Shown: in pieces, positions 36,427 to 44,160 of the stretch | How the letters are laid out: each line of letters opens with the position of its first letter | Position numbering within the stretch: position 1 is the first letter of the stretch | Source: Candidatus Sodalis pierantonius str. SOPE | GTDB taxonomy: Bacteria; Pseudomonadota; Gammaproteobacteria; Enterobacterales; Enterobacteriaceae | Assembly (NCBI RefSeq): GCF_000517405.1 | Contig: NZ_CP006568.1 | Span: forward strand, 372,001-436,000 | Reading direction: 5' to 3' | DNA length: 64,000 bases | Notes under the pieces: model-generated | Told to the model about the DNA's origin: nothing | Database searches by the model: none | What the model saw: only the letters and a program-made list of their open reading frames with translations | Program-made: the position numbers and the translations under genes

Positions 36427-37186
36427 TTAAAAGGGGAAATAGTTAAGGAAGAAACGCTGTAACCAACCCATTTGCTGCGCTTCATTAATATAGCCATCGC
36501 CGACATATTCGATTCGGGCGTCGGAAACCAGCGTCGACACCACCTGATTGTTGCCGTCGATGGTGCGGGGGTTGACGATGCCGGAAAAACGGATGAATTC
36601 CGTGCCCTGGTTAATGGCAATCTGTTTTTCCCCCACGACGCGTAAATTGCCGTTGGTAAGGACGTCGATCACGGTGACGGTGATGGTCCCGCTGAAGGTG
36701 TTTTTAGCGGCCGCGCCCCCCTTGCCGTTAAAACCATTACTACTCTCGATATCCGTCGCTAGACGATCGCCGCCCATCAACCCGTTCAACATGCTGGGGA
36801 GAGCGTTAATGCCGAAATCCGCGTTGCCTTTGCGATCGGCGTTGGAGGAGGAGCTTTTGCTGGCGCTGACGTTTTCTTGCAGCATAATCGTCAACGTGTC
36901 GCCAATATTGCGCGGCCGGCGATCCTCAAACAGCGGCTGATAGCCATAATTCATCGCCTGGCCGGGCTGAAACACCGAGCCATTAACGGCGATGGGCATG
37001 GGCGGCGCCGGTGCCGCGGTGGTCGCGCCGGCCACCAGCGGACGAGGCGGCGGCGCAGTGCAACCGCCGAGTAAAAGTGTGGCCAGGGCAATGCCGCTTC
37101 CCCTGATAAGGGCGCGGCGCGCGGCGCGCGGCGCGTGTGCCGTGACGCCGGCACCAGGCGAACCTTGGCGATGAAAGCTGAGTCAT
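36427..37186 (-). pseudogene. flgH: Flagellar L-ring lipoprotein FlgH, frameshift in signal region
   Basis: Outer-membrane L-ring lipoprotein. The mature part is intact (INYGYQPLFEDRRPRNIGDTL equivalent, ending GWLQRFFLNYFPF). Upstream in the same frame is a good lipobox, IRGSGIALATLLLGGC, but this frame has no start: a TGA at plus ~37183-37185 precedes it and no ATG, GTG or TTG follows. The likely start ATG at 37186 (MTQLSSPRFAWCRRHG) is one frame off. Between them lies a three-copy 7-bp GC repeat; removing one copy would restore the frame. A start at an internal GTG would give a protein without lipidation signal. Confidence 0.82.
37116..37136. repeat. 7-bp tandem repeat (GGCGCGC/T x3) in flgH 5' region
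   Basis: GGCGCGC, GGCGCGC, GGCGCGT at 37116-37136, inside the flgH signal-peptide coding region. Because 7 is not a multiple of 3, gain or loss of a unit changes the reading frame. Confidence 0.9.
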
Positions 37187-37258
37187 ATTTTCCATAAAGG
37201 TGGATCACGCAGGTGAGAAGAAAAAGCGGGGCCGGACGCCGCCCCCCTAATGACGCCC

Positions 37259-38041
37259 CTAGAGCTGCACGAGTCGCTGCAGCATCTGATCGGAGGTGGA
37301 TATCGCTTTGCTGTTCAACTCATAAGCGCGCTGGGCCTGAATCATGGTAATCAGCTCCTGGGCGACGTTAACGTTGGAGTTTTCCAGGAATTGCTGCTTG
37401 AGCGCGCCGGCCCCGTTCATGCCGGGCTTATTCTCCATCGGCGCGCCGGAGGAGGGCGTCTCGTAATACAGGTTTTCCCCCAGGCTTTGCAAACCGGCAT
37501 CGTTAATGAACGTGGCGAGGGTCAATTGCCCCACTTCTTGCGGCTCGGTTTGTCCTGGCAAGGTGACGCTAACCAAACCGTCCTTGCTGATGGTCAGATT
37601 GGAGGCACCGTTGGGTATCGTCACCGCCGGCTGGATGGGATAGCCGCTCGAGGTCACCAATTGGCCGTACTGATCGCGCTGTAGTGATCCATCGCGGGTG
37701 TAGGCGTTGGTGCCGTCCGGCATCAGTACCTGTAGGAAGCCCGACCCCTCAATGGCCACATCGGTGGGATTGCCGGTATTGGTCAACCCGCCCTGCAAAT
37801 GGATGCGTGTAGTGGCGACGGGCCGCACGCCGGCACCCAGCTGGAGCCCGGAGGGAATCGTGGTCTGTTCGGAAGATTTGGCGCCTGGCTGGCGCACGGT
37901 TTGATAGAGCAGGTCCTCGAATACCGCCTGTTGGCGTTTAAATCCCATGGTGGATACGTTGGCAATATTGTTGGAAATCACGTCCATATTGGTCTGCTGC
38001 GCTTCGAGACCGGTCTTGGCAATCATTAAAGAGCGCATCAT
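37259..38041 (-). CDS. flgG: Flagellar distal rod protein FlgG
   Basis: Distal rod subunit. 260 residues, identical in length to E. coli. MMRSLMIAKTGLEAQQTNMDVISNNIANVSTMGFKR is the axial N-terminal motif; it ends RAYELNSKAISTSDQMLQRLVQL. Intact. Confidence 0.96.
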   Translation of the reverse strand: MMRSLMIAKTGLEAQQTNMDVISNNIANVSTMGFKRQQAVFEDLLYQTVRQPGAKSSEQTTIPSGLQLGAGVRPVATTRIHLQGGLTNTGNPTDVAIEGSGFLQVLMPDGTNAYTRDGSLQRDQYGQLVTSSGYPIQPAVTIPNGASNLTISKDGLVSVTLPGQTEPQEVGQLTLATFINDAGLQSLGENLYYETPSSGAPMENKPGMNGAGALKQQFLENSNVNVAQELITMIQAQRAYELNSKAISTSDQMLQRLVQL

Positions 38042-38061
38042 AATCTTTTCTCCTTCCTGGC

Positions 38062-38820
38062 TTAACCGATAGCCAACAGCTGATTACCGGCGCGGGCGTT
38101 ATCGTTGACGTTGCTGATAACTTTCATCTGCATTTCAAAGCTGCGGGCGTTGCCTATCATCTCCACCATGGTCTGGACCGGGCTGACGTTGCTGCCCTCA
38201 AAGGCGCCGGGCGTCAGGCGCAGCGTCGGATCTGCCGGCAGCACGGCGCCGCGTTGCGCGCGCGCGGTATCGGTGAGATTAAACAGGCCACTATCGTCGT
38301 GGCGCAAACTGTCGGGTTCGAGACGAACCAGCTTTAGCTGGCCAATCTGGACAAGGGTTTTTGGCTCATCGCCGTCGCCCAGAACGGACAGCGTGCCGTC
38401 CGGGCCGAAGGTGACAGCCGCGCCGGGCGGCACCGTCAGCGGTTGGCCATCGGCGCCCAGCAGCGGGTAATTCTGCACCTTGAGCCCTCCCGCGCTATCG
38501 ATCTCGATCCGGCCGTTGCGGGTATAGGCTTCGCCGCCGTCGGGCAACCGCACCGCCAACCAGCCGTGCTGGTCCAGGGCCACATCGAGATTGTTGCCGC
38601 TGATATTAATAGGGCCAGGGGAAAAATCGTTGCCCGGCACCGACGGTACGACCAGCGTGCGGGTGGCGAGGGTCGGCCCGTTGACCGGCGCGGCGCGAAA
38701 GGCGGCCAGTTGCGCCCGAAAGCCGGTCGTCGCCGCATTGGCCAGATTATTAGCGGCCACGCTCTGTTGCGTCAGCGCGGCGGAGGCCACGCCCATGGCG
38801 GTATATATCGCGCGATCCAT
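38062..38820 (-). CDS. flgF: Flagellar proximal rod protein FlgF
   Basis: Proximal rod subunit, 252 residues (E. coli 251). MDRAIYTAMGVASAALTQQSVAANNLANAATTGFRAQ at the start and SFEMQMKVISNVNDNARAGNQLLAIG at the end. Intact, 20 bases upstream of flgG. Confidence 0.95.
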   Translation of the reverse strand: MDRAIYTAMGVASAALTQQSVAANNLANAATTGFRAQLAAFRAAPVNGPTLATRTLVVPSVPGNDFSPGPINISGNNLDVALDQHGWLAVRLPDGGEAYTRNGRIEIDSAGGLKVQNYPLLGADGQPLTVPPGAAVTFGPDGTLSVLGDGDEPKTLVQIGQLKLVRLEPDSLRHDDSGLFNLTDTARAQRGAVLPADPTLRLTPGAFEGSNVSPVQTMVEMIGNARSFEMQMKVISNVNDNARAGNQLLAIG

Positions 38821-38832
38821 GGCACATTATCC

Positions 38833-40056
38833 TCAGCGCATACTGACCAGCGTTTGCAGCAGCTGATCCTGGGTTTTAATCGTCTGGGCGTTGGATTGAT
38901 AGTTGCGCTGCTGGGTCATCATTTTGACCAGCTCGTTGCTCATATCCACATTCGAGGCTTCCAGCATCTTGCCCCTGATGGCGCCAAAGCTACCGGTACC
39001 GGAGGTGCCGATAAGCGGTGCCCCGGAGGCGCCGGTCTCCGTCCAGCAGTTATCACCGGTGGGCTGCAAACCGCCGGTGTTGGTGAAACTGGCCATCAAC
39101 ACCTGCGCTATCAGTTGGGTCTGCTGATTACTGTAATTTGCGATAATCTCTCCGTTATCGCCGACGGAATAGCCGTTGAATTTGCCCACCCCATAGCCAT
39201 TGGTCGACGTTTTTCCCGATGGCTTCTCGTCACCCTGTTGCGTCATGGCGGTGAGATCGAGAGCGAAGTTCAGCTTCTTGGCGCCGTTAAGACTCTCGCT
39301 TTCTACCTTAAATTCTTTTGGGTTTACCTCTTTAACTTTACCGTACTCATCAAACTTGATATCGGCGGTGAATAATTTGTTTTTGTCCCCCTCTTTTACC
39401 GACGCGGTTTCGTCAAAACAATGCACCTTCCACTCTCCCGCATTTTCTCCTTTGATATAAAAAACTTTAATGATGTGAAGATTACCCAGACTGTCATAGG
39501 CCTGAAGCTGCGAGGTGTAGTTATAGCTCTTATCGTTAGTGGGATCGAAATCCTTAATTTCCAGCGGTTTTGCACCGGAGGGCAGGTTATCGCTGATACT
39601 GCCTTCGGTCGTTTCCGACGCCGGTATCGGCGCATCAGGCACGATAATATTTTCAAGGGGCGCGCCGCCTGAAATCGTTGGAGGCGTGCCGGTGGCTTTA
39701 TAACCGGTCAGATGTTTACCCTGTTTATTAACGATCTCTCCATATTTATTGCGATCAAACTCGCCGTTGCGGCTATAGTAAATTTTCCCGCCATTATCCG
39801 CGAGGCGGAAAAAACCGCTTCCCGCAATCGCCATATTGAGATTACCCGCCCCCGCAATCATCGTACCGTCATTAAAGTCTTGCTGCACCCCCGCCAATTG
39901 CACCCCGAGTCCTATCATCGATCCCGAAAACATATCGGCAAAAGAGGCCGATGACGATTTAAATCCGACCGTTTGCGCGTTGGCGATATTATTACCGATC
40001 ACATCCAGCGCCTGCGCTGCGGCGTTAAGGCCGCTGACTCCCTGAGCGAATCCCAT
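38833..40056 (-). CDS. flgE: Flagellar hook protein FlgE
   Basis: Hook subunit, 407 residues (E. coli 402). MGFAQGVSGLNAAAQALDVIGNNIANAQTVGFKSSSASFADMF at the start and MMTQQRNYQSNAQTIKTQDQLLQTLVSMR at the end, both axial motifs. Frame intact. Confidence 0.96.
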   Translation of the reverse strand: MGFAQGVSGLNAAAQALDVIGNNIANAQTVGFKSSSASFADMFSGSMIGLGVQLAGVQQDFNDGTMIAGAGNLNMAIAGSGFFRLADNGGKIYYSRNGEFDRNKYGEIVNKQGKHLTGYKATGTPPTISGGAPLENIIVPDAPIPASETTEGSISDNLPSGAKPLEIKDFDPTNDKSYNYTSQLQAYDSLGNLHIIKVFYIKGENAGEWKVHCFDETASVKEGDKNKLFTADIKFDEYGKVKEVNPKEFKVESESLNGAKKLNFALDLTAMTQQGDEKPSGKTSTNGYGVGKFNGYSVGDNGEIIANYSNQQTQLIAQVLMASFTNTGGLQPTGDNCWTETGASGAPLIGTSGTGSFGAIRGKMLEASNVDMSNELVKMMTQQRNYQSNAQTIKTQDQLLQTLVSMR

Positions 40057-40107
40057 AGTGATAATCCTATTTAGGTGAAATGTAGTGGTATTGGATGTAT
40101 AAATTAA

Positions 40108-40929
40108 CTATTCAACCAATATGACATCCTTAAGATAAATAGCGCCGTCTAACCCCAACGCCAATTTCGCGCTGCCGTTGCTGAAAAACACATTTTCGAC
40201 TTTAGCGGCCTTAAGGGCGTTTACCATCGGGCGGCTTTCATCTTTATTTTTAGCTTCAATGCTAACGTCATAGTGTTTGGCTTTATCATCATCAAGAGGA
40301 GAAGAAGCGTCAATCGGCGGCGTCGTTTGCGCCTTGCGGATATCCAATTTATAGGCGCCAGGTTTCACATCTTTGTAGTCTTGCGTATAGGCTTTGCCTT
40401 GCTCATCGGTGAAGGTCACCCGGACTTCATCCGCGCCGCTGGGCAATTCAAAACCATAAGCCGTCTGCCCTTCGAACGAAACCGAAGGCTTACCGACAAT
40501 AAGCACGGTACGACCCACCCAATTGGACAAATTGACCGCCTGCACGCTATTGACCATGCCTCCCATCCCCAGCACGGTGTTATTTAATTTCTCCACCCCG
40601 AGGGCGACGTGCATCTGCGCCATTTGTGAGGCGAGCTGATTGTTGTCCATGGGATTGGTGGGATCCTGGTTTTTTATCTGCGCCAGCATCATTTGCAGAA
40701 AATTATCCATCAACTCCTGGGTCCCTTCGGACTGGGCGTCCATGGCCGACGTCGCGGCGCGGCTGTCGCTGGTCGCAGCATCAGTGTTGCCGGCTTTCAA
40801 TGCCCCGTGCGTCTGCGCATCCTGCGCGTTCAAAGCGAAATTATTCGCCGTTGACGAGGCATCCCGCGACGCCAAAAGAGTGGATGCGCCGCGGGAATAC
40901 TCCCTGGGCGCCAGACCTGCTAATTCCAT
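40108..40929 (-). CDS. flgD: Flagellar hook-capping protein FlgD
   Basis: Scaffold for hook polymerisation. 273 residues against 231 in E. coli; the extra length is in a Ser/Ala/Asp-rich N-terminus (residues about 10-65). The core FLQMMLAQIKNQDPTNPMDNNQLASQMAQM and the capping domain ending DGAIYLKDVILVE are normal. Intact. Confidence 0.93.
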   Translation of the reverse strand: MELAGLAPREYSRGASTLLASRDASSTANNFALNAQDAQTHGALKAGNTDAATSDSRAATSAMDAQSEGTQELMDNFLQMMLAQIKNQDPTNPMDNNQLASQMAQMHVALGVEKLNNTVLGMGGMVNSVQAVNLSNWVGRTVLIVGKPSVSFEGQTAYGFELPSGADEVRVTFTDEQGKAYTQDYKDVKPGAYKLDIRKAQTTPPIDASSPLDDDKAKHYDVSIEAKNKDESRPMVNALKAAKVENVFFSNGSAKLALGLDGAIYLKDVILVE

Positions 40930-40940
40930 CGGTTTGTCCT

Positions 40941-41294
40941 TTACTGGCCCATCGCCAGGGTTTTCATCATCATCGACCGGGCGCTATTGATGACCTCGAC
41001 ATTGGCCTGATAGCTGCGTGACGCGGACAGCGTATTCACCATTTCCGCAACCCTATTGACGTTGGGCATTCGGATATAACCGCGGTCGTTGGCCCGCGGA
41101 TGGCCCGGATCATAAACCAGCCGCCAGGGAGCAGGATCCTCAACCACCTGGCTCACCCGCACGCCGCCCACCGGCTGACCCGGCGCGGCATCGAGTTGAA
41201 AAACCACCTGTTTTGCCCGATAAGGCTCGCCATCGGGGCCCGTGACGCTCTAGGCGTTAGCCATATTGCTCGCGCTGACGTTTAGACGCTGTGA
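40941..41294 (-). pseudogene. flgC: Flagellar proximal rod protein FlgC, 5' end lost at IS5-6 and internal stop
   Basis: Rod protein (E. coli 134 residues). The remnant reads SQRLNVSASNMANA, then a TAG (plus 41251-41253) where E. coli has the Asp of NADSVTG, then SVTGPDGEPYRAKQVVFQLDAAPG to SMMMKTLAMGQ. The first ~17 codons and all of flgB are missing beyond IS5-6. Two independent lesions make it non-functional. Confidence 0.93.
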
Positions 41295-42349
41295 GGCTTT
41301 GTTGAATAAATCGAACTTTTAGGTGACTGGCGGCTCTGATCACTACATTCGTTTCAACATCAGGTCCCCATGGCAAAGCAAAAGTTTAAAATCACCAACT
41401 GGCCCGCATATAACAATGCGCTCAGGCAGCGGGGGGACCTGACAGTATGGCTTGATGAGTCAGCCATTGCTGCATGGACTGAGAGTACACCACCTGAACA
41501 TCGTGGCCGGCCGCTTCACTACACCGATATGGCCATTACCACGGTTCTGATGATAAAGCGCGTGTTTAACCTTTCGCTCCGGGCGTTACAGGGTTTCGTT
41601 GACTCGATTTTTAAACTGATGGGGCTGTCGCTGCGCTGCCCAGATTACTCTCTGGTCAGCCGGCGAGCAAAAACCGTCGACATCAGCATAAAAACGCCAA
41701 CCCGCGGCGAAATCTCACACCTGGTCATCGATGGCACCGGCCTGAAAATCTTCGGCGAAGGCGAATGGAAAGTCAGGCAGCATGGGGCTGAGAGGCGCAG
41801 AGTATGGCGCAAGCTTCATCTGGCAGTAGATAGCGCGACACATGAAATTATCTGTGCCGATTTATCGCTAAGCGGTACGACAGATGCGCAGGCGCTGCCC
41901 GGGCTGATTAACCAAACCCACCGGAAAATCAGGGAAGCGTCGGCTGACAGTGCTTACGATACGCGTTACTGTCATGATGCTCTGCTGAGGAAAAAAATAA
42001 AGCCGCTTATCCCACCGCGAAGTGGTGCGCAATATTGGCCAGCTCGATACCATGAGCGTAACCATGCGGTGGCAAATCAGCATCTGAGCGGCAATAACGA
42101 TACCTGGAAAAAGAAAGTAGGTTATCACCGGCGTTCACTGGCTGAAACGGCCATGTTCCGGTTTAAAACACTTTTGGGTGGTCATCTGAGTCTGCATGAC
42201 TATGACGCGCAGGTAGGTGAGGCTATGGCAATGGTCAAAGCGCTTAACCGGATCACGTTGTTAGGAATGCCAAACAGCGTCCGCATCATGTAACAATCGC
42301 CCTGATAGGGAGGAAGTCGTCACAAATTTCGGATTTATTCAACAAAGCG
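41295..42349 (+). mobile_element. IS5-6, IS5/IS903 group, sits at a flgB/flgC/flgA deletion
   Basis: A 1,055-bp element in plus orientation between 5'-truncated flgC (-) and 5'-truncated flgA (+). Flanks ACGCTGTGA and TCACGCTGC are not a duplication. The missing intergenic region and flgB show a deletion bounded by the IS. Confidence 0.94.
41370..42293 (+). CDS. IS5-family transposase (IS5-6), intact
   Basis: 307 residues, DDE triad present; GLKIFGEG and DSATHE type, closest to IS5-7. Confidence 0.93.
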   Translation: MAKQKFKITNWPAYNNALRQRGDLTVWLDESAIAAWTESTPPEHRGRPLHYTDMAITTVLMIKRVFNLSLRALQGFVDSIFKLMGLSLRCPDYSLVSRRAKTVDISIKTPTRGEISHLVIDGTGLKIFGEGEWKVRQHGAERRRVWRKLHLAVDSATHEIICADLSLSGTTDAQALPGLINQTHRKIREASADSAYDTRYCHDALLRKKIKPLIPPRSGAQYWPARYHERNHAVANQHLSGNNDTWKKKVGYHRRSLAETAMFRFKTLLGGHLSLHDYDAQVGEAMAMVKALNRITLLGMPNSVRIM

Positions 42350-42969
42350 TCACGCTGCTAGAATCGCTGTTGCGCCAGCAGCGGGTGGATAGCTCTCTGG
42401 TTCAAAAAGTCACGCTCAAAACCCCGGCGAAGTTATTGCCGGGTTGCCCGTCACCACACTTGCAGTTGGCCAGCCATGGCCGGTTGAGTGGCAATATGAG
42501 CGTCACCGCCTGCTGCGGCGAGCGGCGGTATTTTCTGCAAATCCAGGTGCGCGCCCGCGGCGATTACTGGGTGGCGGCCCGCGCGCTGCCCGCGGGGACG
42601 TCCCTTAGCGCAAAAGATATCGTCAAGGAGCACGGGGAGTTGGTAGGTCAGGCACGCAATGTGATTTTTGCGACGCAGCCGGTAACCGGCTCGCTTACGA
42701 CGCGCACCATCCAAGCCGGTCAGCCGCTGGCGGCTACCATGCTGTGCGCGCCCTGGAAAGTTCGTCAGGGCAACCCGGTGGCGGTCGTCAGCCGTGGACC
42801 CGGCTTTCAAGTTCGCCATTATGGCAAGGCCATGAGCGAGGCCGCGGTCGGGGATACACTGCGGGTACGTTTGGCCTCAGGGCAAATGGTCAGCGGCGCG
42901 GTGGATAATCAAGGGGTTGTCTTGCAAAATGAACGCGCTTTCTCAAGTTTCTCCGTCCCAGGCCGATAA
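42350..42969 (+). pseudogene. flgA: P-ring assembly chaperone FlgA, 5' truncated
   Basis: Periplasmic chaperone for the FlgI P ring. The open frame enters from the IS edge (TLLESLLRQQRVDSSLVQ) and continues TLKTPAKLLPGCPSPHLQL, GNMSVTACCGERRYFLQIQVRARGDYWVAA, to the SAF-domain end. The signal peptide and about 20-25 N-terminal residues are lost, so export to the periplasm is not expected. The frame remains open; a TTG at 42370 could start a cytoplasmic fragment. Confidence 0.9.
42943..42969 (+). promoter_or_regulatory. Sigma-28 (FliA) promoter of flgMN
   Basis: TCAAGTTT, 11 bases, then GCCGATAA (perfect -10), overlapping the flgA 3' end and 44 bases before the flgM ATG. In E. coli flgM is likewise transcribed from a class-3 promoter at this place. 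Confidence 0.88.
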
Positions 42970-43013
42970 GCAAAACATAGGCATCCCCTTCAACCCCAGG
43001 CGAGGAGTAGACT

Positions 43014-43289
43014 ATGAGCATAGAACGCACGTTACCCGCGCAGGCTATCACGGCGGTGGTGAATGACCTGCGTCACGGTCAGTCCGAGCTACCGAGAAGG
43101 CAGCCGATATCACGCCGCGACAGTCGCAGTCAAGAGATAACCCTTAGCGATACCCGATTACAAGTGCGTAGCCAAGATGTCGATCGTACCCGCGTCGCGC
43201 AACTACAGCAGGCGATCGGTCAAGGAAAGTTGATTATGAATTCAGGGCGCATGGCTGATGCCCTACTGATGAATGCCTGGCAAAACTAA
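43014..43289 (+). CDS. flgM: Anti-sigma-28 factor FlgM
   Basis: Binds and holds FliA until exported through a completed hook. 91 residues (E. coli 97), MSIERTLPAQAITAVV at the start. The C-terminal sigma-binding region is present (ITLSDTRLQVRSQDVDRTRVAQLQQAIGQGKLIMNSGRMADALL). With export broken, FlgM could not leave the cell and FliA should stay inhibited (inference). Confidence 0.92.
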   Translation: MSIERTLPAQAITAVVNDLRHGQSELPRRQPISRRDSRSQEITLSDTRLQVRSQDVDRTRVAQLQQAIGQGKLIMNSGRMADALLMNAWQN

Positions 43290-43327
43290 TGCGATTCACC
43301 GCGCCAGGAGCCGGAGACAAGGCGATA

Positions 43328-43771
43328 ATGGATAATTTGACGCTTGCGTTACGCCAGCTCGACCAAGCGCTTGATAAGCTCGGTCAGATACTACAGGCGG
43401 AGTATCAATTACTGGCAACCGTGCCCCTTCAACCCGTTGCGCTACAGGGCGTTACCCATGACAAAAGTCAGCAGATTAGCGCGGTAGCCCATTACGATGC
43501 GCTGCGTCAGCGGGCGGAAGTTGACTGCGGATTGCGGGCGCCTTATACACGCCATCCCGATCTGGATGACCTGTGGGCGTGGATCCAGGTCCGAACCCGG
43601 GATCTCCATGAGCAGAATCGGCGCAACGGGGTAAGCCTTAAAGCCCAAATGGCCCACGTCCGTTCCCTTAGCTCCGCGATAAAGGCGCTTGCCCCGCAAC
43701 AAATGTTCTATTGCGCCGACGGCGCCTCACATCACGGTATGCGGCTGCAAAATCTCGATATCAATGTCTGA
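43328..43771 (+). CDS. flgN: Flagellar export chaperone FlgN
   Basis: Chaperone for FlgK and FlgL. The ATG at 43328 (MDNLTLALRQLDQALDKLGQIL) gives 147 residues, near E. coli's 138, with AAGG 8 bases upstream. An ATG at 43289 overlapping the flgM stop is an alternative. Helical, Gln/Leu-rich; ends FYCADGASHHGMRLQNLDINV, comparable to the LYGADGQ region of E. coli FlgN. Confidence 0.85.
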   Translation: MDNLTLALRQLDQALDKLGQILQAEYQLLATVPLQPVALQGVTHDKSQQISAVAHYDALRQRAEVDCGLRAPYTRHPDLDDLWAWIQVRTRDLHEQNRRNGVSLKAQMAHVRSLSSAIKALAPQQMFYCADGASHHGMRLQNLDINV

Positions 43772-43835
43772 TTTTCATCGATACGCGCGACGTTAGCGCG
43801 CAATACGTTTCCCTCCTTTGTCGCCACGCCGGCGC

Positions 43836-43865
43836 TGCCGCTCTTTTACCAGCGGCGTTTTTTTT
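43836..43865 (+). terminator. Terminator of flgMN
   Basis: GCCGCT (43837-43842) pairs with AGCGGC (43851-43856), with an 8-base loop, followed by GTTTTTTTT. It lies 65 bases past the flgN stop. Confidence 0.85.
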
Positions 43866-44160
43866 CGCAAACGGGTCATCACGTACCATTGACCGCGGTG
43901 AGGATAACCACCGCAACGATCGTTCCTCGTTAACCAGCCAGCGACAGTGAAAGTAATACACCTAACAATAGGGGGTAATAAAAGGACCGCGCACCCGACC
44001 CTGCGCGAGGCCGGTGCCTCGTCCGACGCGGGTGTGCCGCCTTACCCAACATCACTTGGCGCCGGGCAGCAGGGCATACAGCCGGGGTATCAATGCCGGC
44101 GTCATTTCACGGGGCGTCAGTCTGGACGCCCGCATCAAGGCGTCAAACGCGGCGGCGGGA

